Shown piece after piece: positions 24,082 to 32,256 of a DNA stretch of 64,000 nucleotides; the stretch's first letter is position 1; each line of letters begins with the position of its first letter. This stretch comes from CAZAPG01 sp964486935 (GTDB lineage: Bacteria; Chloroflexota; Anaerolineae; 4572-78; J111): NCBI GenBank assembly GCA_964486935.1, contig CAZAPG010000002.1, positions 248,001-312,000 on the forward strand, given 5' to 3'. The notes beneath the pieces are model-generated. The model saw only the letters and a program-made list of their open reading frames with translations. It was not told the DNA's origin and searched no databases. Made by a program: the position numbers and the translations under genes.

Positions 24082-25395
24082 TTACATCCACGGGAAGGGC
24101 GCGTTGGATTTGGGCAGGGCGCGGTTTTCGGCAAAGCGGTCAAAAGTGAAGGGGGCCAGCAGTTCGCTGCGCTCGCCGGTAAGAATACGGGCGACCTGCT
24201 CGCCCACGCCAATCATTTTGAAGCCGTGGTTAGAGTCGGCTATAACGTAAACGTTGGGTCGCATAAAATCAAAAATGGGGAAGTTATCGGCGGAGAAGCA
24301 GCCCACCCCGCCTGATGGTTTGTGCGAGGCAAACTGGCGCGTGCCCTCGTACCGCTTCATACAGTGGGCCAGCGAGGCCACCCACAGGTCGTAAAAATTA
24401 TCATCCACGCAATAGTGGGGGCTGCGCGTGCCGTAGGGGTCAATATGACACTCATCACCCACATCAAGCGGCACGGCCCCGCCCTGCACGGCGTGCTTAT
24501 CGCGCTTAAAGTAGATGCCCCAGGGTTGGTCCCACACCAGCCGGCCATCTTCGCTGTAGAGCGGCACGTCGCTGTCAACGTGGACCAGCGGCGGGCGTTG
24601 GCCATCGTTGGTAATGTGGATGAAGGGATTGACCTCAATCTCGCCTTCTTGCAGGGCCAGAAAGCGCCATAGTTCGGTGGTTTCAGCCGGGTTGCGGGGA
24701 TGGGGCACCTCATTGGGCAGGTCGAGCATAGCCCACAGCTTTTTAATCCACGGGCCGACGGCCACAATCACGTGGCCCACCTGGATATTGCCCGCATCGG
24801 TTTCGACCACTTTAACGCTGCCGTCGCTGCCCAGTTGAAAGCCGGTTACGGCAATACCGGTGATAAGTTGGGCATCCTCCTGCTCGGCTTTGATGGCCAG
24901 GCCGTGAATGGCTTGCCGGCTCCAGGCGTGGCCGCCGCGATGCTCGTGCAATACTGCCGTCAGCTTCTCGGCCTGCCAGTCCCAAAAGATATTTTGCATA
25001 TATTTTTTGACTTCCTTCTCACCCGTAACCAGGGTGGAGGGGTAGCCCAGTTTTTTGTGGCGCTCGTGAACCGCTTCCAACCCCTCGCGCATTGGCTCAA
25101 ACGAGGCGGTCAGGTAGCCCACCGAGTTGTAGGCGTAGTAATCCGGGTCAGACTCCCAAATGTCCATGCAGTGCATCATCAGTTTGGTCATCGGCTCCTG
25201 GTAGTAGTTGCAGCGCACGTTGCCGCAGGCCACGCCCGACGCCCCGGCGGCGATAGCGCTTTTCTCGATAACCAGAATATCCTGGCCGGAGCCTTTGCCG
25301 CCGGCCTTGAGATATTTGCCTAGATGGTAAGCGGTTGACAGCCCGTGAACCCCTGCGCCAATAATAAGATATTCAACTTTATTGGGTAAGCCCAT
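24082..25395 (-). CDS. FAD-dependent oxidoreductase, DAO family (first copy)
   Basis: A 437-residue flavoprotein related to sarcosine oxidase beta subunits and dimethylglycine-oxidase-like enzymes. It shows the FAD loop YLIIGAGVHGLSTAYHLG, IAAGASGVACGNVRCNYYQ, and a C-terminal VYVIADSNHGFKMIGVGEQ. A good AAAAGGAG lies before the ATG. It appears to be the first gene of the minus-strand cluster, followed 11 bases later by its paralogue. The two paralogues may act in series on methyl groups or as partner subunits. Confidence 0.82.
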   Translation of the reverse strand: MGLPNKVEYLIIGAGVHGLSTAYHLGKYLKAGGKGSGQDILVIEKSAIAAGASGVACGNVRCNYYQEPMTKLMMHCMDIWESDPDYYAYNSVGYLTASFEPMREGLEAVHERHKKLGYPSTLVTGEKEVKKYMQNIFWDWQAEKLTAVLHEHRGGHAWSRQAIHGLAIKAEQEDAQLITGIAVTGFQLGSDGSVKVVETDAGNIQVGHVIVAVGPWIKKLWAMLDLPNEVPHPRNPAETTELWRFLALQEGEIEVNPFIHITNDGQRPPLVHVDSDVPLYSEDGRLVWDQPWGIYFKRDKHAVQGGAVPLDVGDECHIDPYGTRSPHYCVDDNFYDLWVASLAHCMKRYEGTRQFASHKPSGGVGCFSADNFPIFDFMRPNVYVIADSNHGFKMIGVGEQVARILTGERSELLAPFTFDRFAENRALPKSNAPFPWM

Positions 25396-25559
25396 TAGGT
25401 GATACTCCTTTTAAAAAGATAACGTTATTCCAATGTGGGATGCGGCCCTGGCCGGATGGTAACTCCGTGGGAAATGGTCAATAACCGCTATTATAATTTG
25501 AGTTCAGATAAAGTGAGGTATCTTTTGTGATGGTTTTGGTGGATAAAACGCCGGTATGT

Positions 25560-25859
25560 CTATTTTTCGTAGCCGCCGTTGCGGGCCAGTTCTCGTAACC
25601 GCTCTTCGGGGTAATCGGTTTCAATTTCTGTGACCAGGGTGTCGAGCAGGCTCTCCGGTTCGCCGTCTCGCTCTTGCCAATGGCCTTTGCGCCACTCGGC
25701 CAGGTACTCATCGCTGTTGATGGCCCCGGCGTACATAGCGGCCCGGTCGATGGCTTTTTCAAACCGTTCTGCCAATTGGCGAGAAATTGGCCTGCCGCTG
25801 CCCTTCACTTTTACCTGCGCCGGAATATCTCGCCAATAGATAATTTGGTAAGTTGCCAT
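25560..25859 (-). CDS. Small 'virulence factor'-domain protein
   Basis: A 99-residue acidic/basic soluble protein starting MATYQIIYWRDIPAQVKVKG. It contains LAERFEKAIDRAAM and the tail DYPEERLRELARNGGYEK. It resembles the small 'virulence factor' domain family, a misleading name since nothing here suggests virulence. The biochemical role is unknown. It lies 164 bases upstream of the DAO genes on the same strand and may be the true first gene of that operon. The assignment is from memory of the family pattern. Confidence 0.6.
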   Translation of the reverse strand: MATYQIIYWRDIPAQVKVKGSGRPISRQLAERFEKAIDRAAMYAGAINSDEYLAEWRKGHWQERDGEPESLLDTLVTEIETDYPEERLRELARNGGYEK

Positions 25860-25910
25860 GCTGTTGCCTCCTTAAAATAAAAGTGCCATATATCAAAGTG
25901 TCAGATGGTT

Positions 25911-25934
25911 ATTGGTAATTAGTAATTGGTAAAT
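25911..25934. repeat. TTGGTAATTAGTAATTGG-type intergenic repeat
   Basis: ATTGGTAATT followed by AGTAATTGGT, with an inverted CCCAATTACC close by (about 25945-25955). It belongs to the same word family found at 10975, 44561, 53870 and 59896. Confidence 0.6.
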
Positions 25935-25958
25935 ATTCTCCCATCCCAATTACCTTTG

Positions 25959-27059
25959 CTAGAACACAATCACCCCACGGGCAATTTCGCCGCCGAGCAT
26001 GTCGGCATAGGCTTGATTAATCTGCTCAAGAGAGTATGTTTTGGAAACAAGGCGGTCAAGGTCTAACTGGCCGCGCAGATACAGCTCGGCCAGCAAGGGA
26101 AAATCGCGGGCGGTGTGGGCGCTGCCGTAGTAAGAGCCGGTGACAGTTTTTTCCTGGCGTGTCAAAATTGCGCCGGGCAGGTTGGTGTTGCTGCCCATGG
26201 GCGACACCCCGACCAGTACCACCGTGCCGCCGGGCCTGGCCGCATCCAGGCACTGCTCCTGCACCGCCGGCAGGCCGATGGCCTCAAAAACGTAGTCGGC
26301 GCCGCGCCCGCCGGTCAGGCTGCGGATAGCGTCGTTGGTGTCGGGCCGGGCAATGAGAATATCGGTTGCGCCAAAGGCGTGGGCAATATCGCCTTTGGCT
26401 TCGCTGCGGTCAACGGCGATAATGGGGCCGGCCCCGGCCAGTTTGGCCCCCATAATAATGCTCAGACCAACGCCCCCCGCGCCAAATACGGCCACGCTGC
26501 TGCCGGGTTTTACTTTGGCGGTATTCAACACTGCGCCCACGCCGGTGGTTACGGCGCAGCCAATGAGCGCGGCAACGGTTAGCGGCACCTCTTTGTTTAG
26601 CGGCACGCAGCACTGCCACGGCACCACCGTATAAGTGGCAAAGCAGGCCGTGGCGCTAAAGTGGTAGACCGGCTGGCCGGCTTTTGACAGGCGGGTGGCG
26701 CCATCGAGCATGGTGCCGGCCCAGATAGGGCCAACATAGGTAGCGCACAGGCTGGGCCTGTCGTGCAGGCAGTAAAAGCAGGCGCCGCAGTTGGGCGCCC
26801 AGTTAAGGGCCACGTGGTCGCCGGGTTGAATGGCGGTGACGCCTTCGCCAACGGCCTCCACAATGCCCGCGCCTTCGTGGCCGGGAACCACCGGCACAGC
26901 GTGAACCGTGGCCCCGGTCATCAGGTGCCAGTCGCTGTGGCACACGCCGGCAGCGGCAACTCGCACCAGCACTTCGCCGGCGCGGGGCGCTTCCAGGTCG
27001 AGCGTTTCAATCTCAAAGGGAACATCGGGTTTGTAAAACACAGCAGCTTGAATCTTCAT
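25959..27059 (-). CDS. Zinc-dependent alcohol dehydrogenase (MDR family)
   Basis: A 366-residue medium-chain dehydrogenase. Catalytic-zinc ligands are Cys40 in AGVCHSDWH, His61/Glu62 in PGHEGAG and a third Cys in IGCAVTTGVGAV. Four structural-zinc cysteines lie at 91, 94, 97 and 105. The NAD-binding loop is VFGAGGVGLS. It resembles class III-like alcohol/formaldehyde-type dehydrogenases. It oxidises alcohols to aldehydes with NAD, or the reverse; formaldehyde released by amine demethylation is a conceivable substrate but unproven. The ATG is followed immediately by the family N-terminus. Confidence 0.88.
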   Translation of the reverse strand: MKIQAAVFYKPDVPFEIETLDLEAPRAGEVLVRVAAAGVCHSDWHLMTGATVHAVPVVPGHEGAGIVEAVGEGVTAIQPGDHVALNWAPNCGACFYCLHDRPSLCATYVGPIWAGTMLDGATRLSKAGQPVYHFSATACFATYTVVPWQCCVPLNKEVPLTVAALIGCAVTTGVGAVLNTAKVKPGSSVAVFGAGGVGLSIIMGAKLAGAGPIIAVDRSEAKGDIAHAFGATDILIARPDTNDAIRSLTGGRGADYVFEAIGLPAVQEQCLDAARPGGTVVLVGVSPMGSNTNLPGAILTRQEKTVTGSYYGSAHTARDFPLLAELYLRGQLDLDRLVSKTYSLEQINQAYADMLGGEIARGVIVF

Positions 27060-27100
27060 TGACCCTCCGGCGCTATTGAGATTTTGACATTGTTACAAAG

Positions 27101-28678
27101 TTATGCGCTTGACTTAATAGAACGCTGATTTTGATGATTGGCCGGTTGAAACCGAATGAAGGCCAGAATGACTCCCAAACTGGCCAGCGTAATGGCCGCA
27201 CAAACATACATCACCAACCGAAAGCTATCTACAAAGGCCAGCCGAATAGCCTGTTGGGTGGCTTGTTCCAATTGGGCCGAAAGATTGGCCGGCGGTGTGG
27301 TTGCGCCCAGGTTACGAGCCTCGGCCAGCAGTTGGGCGCGGGCGGATGGCTCCAGCGGCAGCCGGGCAGTGTGCCGGGCCAGGGCCGGCTCAAACCTGAT
27401 GGCCATAATTGTGCCCATAATGGCAATGCCCAGCATAAAAGCCAGCCGCGAAGCGGTGTTGTTGACCCCCGAAGCCAGCCCGGAGTGTTGATTTGGCAGC
27501 GCGCCCATTGCAACCGTGGTCAGCGGCGTGATTATCAGCCCCATGCCCAGGCCAAACAACAGCGTGGCCGGAAACAGAACCGGCCAGTAACTCGCTTCGA
27601 TGCCGGCCTGGGCAAACAGCACAAAACTGCTGCCGATAATTAGCGAGCCAATCACCAGCAGCGGGCGGGGGCCAATCCGGTCGGTGAGCTTGCCGGCGGG
27701 ATTCGAGAGCAAAATAATCAAGGCGCTGATGGGCAAAAAAGCCAGCCCGGCGGCAAAAGCCGAATAACCCTGTATTTGCTGCAAATTTAAGGTCAAAAAG
27801 AAAAGCACGCCGGTTAAGGCCATCCACTGGATAAGAGTCGCCAGATTGATGCCGCTAAAATTGGCATTGCCAAACAGGTGCAGCGGAATCATCGGCGCGG
27901 CGCTGCGGGCCTCGATGACCACAAAGCCAACAATTCCCGCCACACCCGCCAGCAAAGCGCCGATAATCATAGGGCTACTCCAGCCATAGTGTTGCCCTTC
28001 GATTAGTCCAAACAGCAGCGTACCCAGCCCCAGCATCATGGCAAGCGTGCCAGGCCAATCCAGCGACTTTACGGCCGCCTCGTTGCGGCTTTCTGGCACG
28101 TAGCGCAGCGCCACAAAGCAGCCGGCAATGCCAATGGGCACGTTGATGTAAAAAACGGCCCGCCACGATACGTAGTCAACCAGCCAGCCGCCCAGCAACG
28201 GGCCAACCGCCACCACCATCGAAGCGAACATGGCCCAATTGCCAATCAGTTGCCCGCGCCGCTCCGGGCGAGCCGTGGCGTTAATCAGCGCCAGCCCGGC
28301 CGGAACCAGCAGCGCCCCGCCAATGCCCTGTACCGCCCGCGCCGCCACCAAAAACCAGAGCGATTGGGCCGCCCCGCAGGCAATCGAGGCGATGACGAAA
28401 ACAACCATCCCAATCAAGAGGATGCGCACCCGGCCAAAGCGGTCGCTCAGCGACCCGCCAATGAGCAGTAACGTAGCCAGGGTAAGAATGTAAATATCCA
28501 CAATCCACTGCAACCCGCCGATGCTGGCCTGCAACGCCACCTGAATTTTAGGCAGCGCCACATTCACCGCGGTTTGGTCCAGATAAACCATGCCGGTGCC
28601 CAGCACCGCCACAAACATAACCATCGCCTCGGTAAAGCGTTGCGCTGACGCTGTTTTGGTTAGGGTTGAAGTTGTCAT
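27101..28678 (-). CDS. DHA2-family multidrug efflux MFS transporter
   Basis: A 525-residue major-facilitator protein of the 14-helix EmrB/QacA type. The N-terminal MVYLDQTAVNVALPKIQ block, the GGSLSDRFGRVR loop between helices 2 and 3, and the antiporter motif C region (GPLLGGWL) are clear. It exports hydrophobic or cationic compounds by proton antiport. It has its own promoter about 220 bases upstream, leaving a long structured leader (28679-28898). Confidence 0.9.
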   Translation of the reverse strand: MTTSTLTKTASAQRFTEAMVMFVAVLGTGMVYLDQTAVNVALPKIQVALQASIGGLQWIVDIYILTLATLLLIGGSLSDRFGRVRILLIGMVVFVIASIACGAAQSLWFLVAARAVQGIGGALLVPAGLALINATARPERRGQLIGNWAMFASMVVAVGPLLGGWLVDYVSWRAVFYINVPIGIAGCFVALRYVPESRNEAAVKSLDWPGTLAMMLGLGTLLFGLIEGQHYGWSSPMIIGALLAGVAGIVGFVVIEARSAAPMIPLHLFGNANFSGINLATLIQWMALTGVLFFLTLNLQQIQGYSAFAAGLAFLPISALIILLSNPAGKLTDRIGPRPLLVIGSLIIGSSFVLFAQAGIEASYWPVLFPATLLFGLGMGLIITPLTTVAMGALPNQHSGLASGVNNTASRLAFMLGIAIMGTIMAIRFEPALARHTARLPLEPSARAQLLAEARNLGATTPPANLSAQLEQATQQAIRLAFVDSFRLVMYVCAAITLASLGVILAFIRFQPANHQNQRSIKSSA

Positions 28679-28791
28679 GAGGCGTTTTTCTGAAAATAAG
28701 ATCGCCGGCGGCCGGTAAAAATATCTTCATCATTTGGGCAGCAGGCAGCGGTTAGATATGAACTCCTTAGGCGCCTGTTGTGGTTGAAAAA

Positions 28792-28860
28792 AATGAAGAC
28801 GCCCCGTGATGCGTTGACATCCGGGGCCGGAAGTAACCGAAGGCGAAGCAAGCAGGTTGA
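28792..28860 (-). promoter_or_regulatory. Candidate attenuator hairpin in the efflux-gene leader
   Basis: On the minus strand, CCCCGGATG pairs with CATCACGGGG (one bulge) around a 6-base loop, and a T7 run follows about ten bases later. It lies in the roughly 220-base leader between the promoter and the DHA2 start codon, where it could end or pause transcription. No known riboswitch class is recognised. Confidence 0.4.
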
Positions 28861-28898
28861 AATAATGACACCTTTAGCCTGGGTTGATAATGGGCCGG

Positions 28899-28926
28899 AT
28901 TATAGCATAAACAAGTAGGGATGCAA
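28899..28926 (-). promoter_or_regulatory. Promoter of the DHA2 efflux gene
   Basis: On the minus strand, TTGCAT (28921-28926) and TATAAT (28899-28904) are separated by 16 bp. It overlaps the region just after the stop of the upstream methyltransferase, so the efflux gene has its own promoter. Confidence 0.6.
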
Positions 28927-28939
28927 TCTGCAAACGGTT

Positions 28940-29764
28940 TTATGCCGGCACCATTTTGCGAGCCACAAACAAGCCCCAACCCAGTTTACCCTGTTTGGCG
29001 GCTATCACCCAGCGCCCCATCGCTTCAATGGTGTAAGCGACATATTCCGCGCCAACTGCTTCATCCAGGGTGGCTCTGGCCTGCTGCATTTCTTCAATGT
29101 GGTTGGCGTAAGAGCGGGCCACATAGCGCGATAAATCGACCACTTCTGTGACCAATAACCTGGCCGCTTGCAAATGTTGCCGGTAGCTGTCAAACGTTTC
29201 CAGCGAGTCGATGTTGACCCGCTCGTAAATGCGTTGGGCTTCTTCCGGCTGCATCGGGCCGGTTTGCAGCAGGTCGGTAAAAATAAAGGTGCCGCCGGGT
29301 TGTAGTAACCGGGCGGCTTCTGAAATCACCTGGCTTCGATTGGGGGCGTGCAGCAGCGCTTCCTGACTCCAGACCACAGTGGTACAGTTGGATGCCAGCG
29401 GCACGCGGACAAAATCGGCCTCAACCGCAAAAATTCTGCGGCCCAGGCCGGCCTCCTGGCTAAACGAGAGCGAGCGCACATTCTGGCTATGCACCAGGTT
29501 GACTCCCACCACCCGGCAGCCAAAATGCTGGGCCAGATAACGGGCCGTATCGCCGTAGCCACTGCCCAGGTCAACCACGGTGATCCCGGCGGATAGCTCT
29601 GGCAGCCGGTCTGCCAGAAAGCCTTTGGTGCGTAACTGGGCTATTCGGCGCGACTCCTCCTCAGCCTCAAACATTGCCAGGTGCAGCGCCGCCCCAAACA
29701 CCGAGCGGTAAATCGGTTCAACCAGCCCTTCGTAATAAGCCTGTATTTTTTGCGCGTCGGCCAT
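28940..29764 (-). CDS. SAM-dependent methyltransferase
   Basis: A 274-residue class I methyltransferase. The AdoMet-binding motif I is VVDLGSGYGDTARYLA (about 64-79), motif II carries the acidic EADFVRVP, and GGTFIFTDLLQTG is the post-motif strand. It resembles the small-molecule methyltransferases of the sarcosine/dimethylglycine or cyclopropane-type groups; the acceptor is unknown. The ATG at 29762-29764 has a GGGGG upstream and removes an unlikely 25-residue extension. It has its own promoter and is divergent from the pyrC operon. Confidence 0.8.
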   Translation of the reverse strand: MADAQKIQAYYEGLVEPIYRSVFGAALHLAMFEAEEESRRIAQLRTKGFLADRLPELSAGITVVDLGSGYGDTARYLAQHFGCRVVGVNLVHSQNVRSLSFSQEAGLGRRIFAVEADFVRVPLASNCTTVVWSQEALLHAPNRSQVISEAARLLQPGGTFIFTDLLQTGPMQPEEAQRIYERVNIDSLETFDSYRQHLQAARLLVTEVVDLSRYVARSYANHIEEMQQARATLDEAVGAEYVAYTIEAMGRWVIAAKQGKLGWGLFVARKMVPA

Positions 29765-29810
29765 GAGTTGCCCCCAAAAATAAAGGTTCTTCGTTTGCAA
29801 CGTGGCGTGT

Positions 29811-29839
29811 AGTATAACCAAACCCGGTGTGGCAATCAA
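29811..29839 (-). promoter_or_regulatory. Promoter of the methyltransferase gene
   Basis: On the minus strand, TTGATT (29834-29839) and TATACT (29811-29816) with a 17-bp spacer, about 45 bases upstream of the start codon. Confidence 0.65.
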
Positions 29840-29954
29840 GATTTGCCTCCACTCTTGATTTATGCTACCATACCCTCCCGGAATAAAGCAGATTGTCCGG
29901 GGCAGAATATGCTGTTACCACTACCCTTAAAAACCAAATGGTTGGCAAAATCCG

Positions 29955-29990
29955 GGGCCTGATTCTTGTTAGAATCGGGCCTCTTTTTTT
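29955..29990 (+). terminator. Terminator hairpin in the pyrC leader (attenuator)
   Basis: GGCCTGATTCT pairs with AGAATCGGGCC (one G-T wobble) around TGTT and is followed by CT and a run of seven T. It is 40 bases upstream of pyrC, and the only gene before it is divergent, so it can act only on the pyrC transcript. A smaller hairpin AACCA-AA-TGGTT lies just before it (29932-29943), and TCCGGGGC occurs twice (29896 and 29951). No PyrR-binding consensus is evident. Confidence 0.75.
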
Positions 29991-30030
29991 GTGTCGGCCA
30001 ACAGTCACAAAAATATTGAAATGAGGTTGC

Positions 30031-31107
30031 ATGTCAATTATAACCCTGCCCGGTTTAACCGACGTTCATACCCATCTGCGCGTGCCCGGCGGCGAACACA
30101 AGGAGGATTTTTTCACCGGCACGGCGGCGGCCCTGGCCGGAGGCATCACCACCACTCTGGCCATGCCCAACACCAGCCCGCCGTTAACCACCCCAACCAC
30201 CCTGGCCCAGACTCGCCAAAAAGCCCAACGCGCCATTGTTTGCGATGTTGGGCTTTTTGCCGGGGCCAGCCCTGAGCAAATTGGGCTACTGCCCCAACTC
30301 GCTCCGCTAAGCGTAGCTCTGAAAATTTACCTCAACGACACCTTTGGCCCCCTGCGGGTAGAAGACCTGCCCACTCTGCTGGCCTGCTTTCAAACATGGC
30401 CTCGCGCCCGGCTCATTGCCATGCACGCCGAAGGCCCCAACGTGGCAATTGGTCTGGGGCTGGCCGCCGCCTACCGGCGACCGGTCCATTTTTGCCACAT
30501 CAGCCGCCGGGACGAGATTGAACTGATTGCCGCCGCCAAAAAACAAGGCCTGCCCGTAACCTGCGAGGTAACGCCCCACCATCTCTTTTTAACTCAGGCC
30601 GACACCCACCGGCTGGGGCCGCTGGCCGACATGCGCCCCCGGCTGGCCAGCCAAACAGATGTTGACGCGCTCTGGCAGCACCTATCTGCCACCATCGACT
30701 GTATTGCCACCGACCACGCCCCTCATACCCTGGCCGAAAAGGAGTCGCCCAACCCGCCGCCGGGCGTGCCGGGGCTGGAAACATCGCTGCCGCTCATGCT
30801 AACCGCCGTGGCCGAGAAGCGGCTGACCATCGAGCGGTTGATTGAGTTGATGTCAACCAACCCCCGGCGCATTTTCAACTTACCCTCGCAGCCGGACACC
30901 CGGGTTGAGGTAGACCCCCAGGCCCGGTACACCCTCTCCAACAGCGGACTCCAGACCAAATGCGGCTGGAGTCCTTTTTTTGGCATGCAGGTTACGGGCC
31001 GGGTGCGGCGGGTGGTGCTGCGCGGCGCAGATGCGTTTGCCAACGGGCGGGTTGTGGCCCGGCCCGGCAGTGGAAAAATAGTCGAAAGTATTGACCCTAA
31101 AATTTAG
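30031..31107 (+). CDS. pyrC: Dihydroorotase, CAD-like type
   Basis: A 358-residue amidohydrolase. Zinc ligands His13 and His15 lie in TDVHTHLRVPGG, further histidines in CEVTPHHLFL and HFCHIS, and the catalytic Asp in TDHAPHT. The HTHLRVPGGEHKEDF form is that of the dihydroorotase domain of animal CAD, distinct from E. coli PyrC. It cyclises carbamoyl-aspartate to dihydroorotate. GAGG precedes the ATG. It is the first gene after the attenuator and lies 10 bases before pyrB. Confidence 0.92.
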   Translation: MSIITLPGLTDVHTHLRVPGGEHKEDFFTGTAAALAGGITTTLAMPNTSPPLTTPTTLAQTRQKAQRAIVCDVGLFAGASPEQIGLLPQLAPLSVALKIYLNDTFGPLRVEDLPTLLACFQTWPRARLIAMHAEGPNVAIGLGLAAAYRRPVHFCHISRRDEIELIAAAKKQGLPVTCEVTPHHLFLTQADTHRLGPLADMRPRLASQTDVDALWQHLSATIDCIATDHAPHTLAEKESPNPPPGVPGLETSLPLMLTAVAEKRLTIERLIELMSTNPRRIFNLPSQPDTRVEVDPQARYTLSNSGLQTKCGWSPFFGMQVTGRVRRVVLRGADAFANGRVVARPGSGKIVESIDPKI

Positions 31108-31117
31108 AGGAGGCAAA

Positions 31118-32116
31118 ATGTTCATTGAAAAAGAACTTCCCCGGCTGTTTAATTTTGACGAGTTGGCGCAGGCGCCCCCCATTGGCAACGGGCTAACCGG
31201 CCAGGATATTATTTCGGTCTCGCAATTTGATACAGCCAGGCTCGACTATATTTTTGCCCGCGCCCGCCAAATGCGAGAAATGGTCGAGCGGGTTGGCGCA
31301 ACCAATTTGCTCAAGGGGCGGGTGCTGGCCTGTCTCTTTTACGAACCCAGTACCCGCACCAGCGCCTCGTTTATTGCCGCCATGGAGCGGCTGGGGGGCG
31401 GCATTATCCCCATTACCCAGGGGGTGCAGTTTAGCTCGGTGAGCAAGGGCGAAACCCTGGCCGACACCGTGCGTACCCTGGAGCAGTACGCCGACGTGAT
31501 TGTACTGCGTCACCCCGAGCTGGGCGCGGCCCAAACCGCCGCCGATTACGCCCGCGTGCCGGTTATCAACGCCGGCGATGGCCCCGGCGAACACCCCACC
31601 CAGGCCCTGCTCGATTTGTTCACCATCAAAGAGGAGTTGGGCCGGATTGACGGCCTGAAAATTGCGATGGTGGGAGACCTGCGCTACGGCCGCACCGTCC
31701 ACTCGCTTACGCAATTGCTCATGCAGTATGATGTCAGCCTGCGCTTTGTCTCGCCGGAGATTTTGCGCCTGCCCATGACGCTGATGAATCAGGTCATCGA
31801 CGCCGGCCTCAACGTGCGCGAAACTCACGACGTAGCCGACGTGATTAAAAATGCCGACGTGCTGTACGTAACCCGCGTACAAAAAGAGCGCTTCACCGAT
31901 TTGGCCCAATACGAAGAGGTGAAAGACCACTACGAAATTACGCCGGAATTGATGGCCCAGGCCAAAACCAACATGGTGGTTATGCACCCGCTGCCCCGCG
32001 TGGGCGAGATTCACTACGCTGTTGATAGCGACCCCCGCGCCGCCTACTTTCGCCAGGTAAAAAACGGCATGTACATTCGGATGGCGCTGCTGGCAGCGGT
32101 GCTGGGGCGAGCCTGA
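31118..32116 (+). CDS. pyrB: Aspartate carbamoyltransferase catalytic chain
   Basis: A 332-residue transcarbamylase with the carbamoyl-phosphate motif FYEPSTRTSASF, the HPTQALLD block in GPGEHPTQA, and the C-terminal VMHPLPRVGEI. It condenses carbamoyl phosphate with aspartate. The start at 31118 has a near-perfect AGAGGAGG. No pyrI regulatory chain is seen nearby. It forms an operon with pyrC upstream and possibly with the radical SAM gene 140 bases downstream. Confidence 0.93.
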   Translation: MFIEKELPRLFNFDELAQAPPIGNGLTGQDIISVSQFDTARLDYIFARARQMREMVERVGATNLLKGRVLACLFYEPSTRTSASFIAAMERLGGGIIPITQGVQFSSVSKGETLADTVRTLEQYADVIVLRHPELGAAQTAADYARVPVINAGDGPGEHPTQALLDLFTIKEELGRIDGLKIAMVGDLRYGRTVHSLTQLLMQYDVSLRFVSPEILRLPMTLMNQVIDAGLNVRETHDVADVIKNADVLYVTRVQKERFTDLAQYEEVKDHYEITPELMAQAKTNMVVMHPLPRVGEIHYAVDSDPRAAYFRQVKNGMYIRMALLAAVLGRA

Positions 32117-32256
32117 TAAGGCGACAACAGCCGACCGGGTGATATTTGTCGCCAAAAGCCGTGACATCAGGCACTATGGGCGATTAACATTTGGCGTTAC
32201 CATAATAAGGGGATTTATGAACCTCTAACCAATCGCAAAACCTCAAGGAGGCCGCC

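Noticed and set aside
25560..25859. A virulence role suggested by the family name.
   Set aside because: The context is metabolic and the family name is historical; nothing in the sequence supports pathogenesis.
28548..28733. Minus-strand small frame beginning MMKIFLPAAGD, a possible leader peptide of the efflux gene.
   Set aside because: It overlaps the start of the efflux gene in another frame and has no ribosome-binding site.
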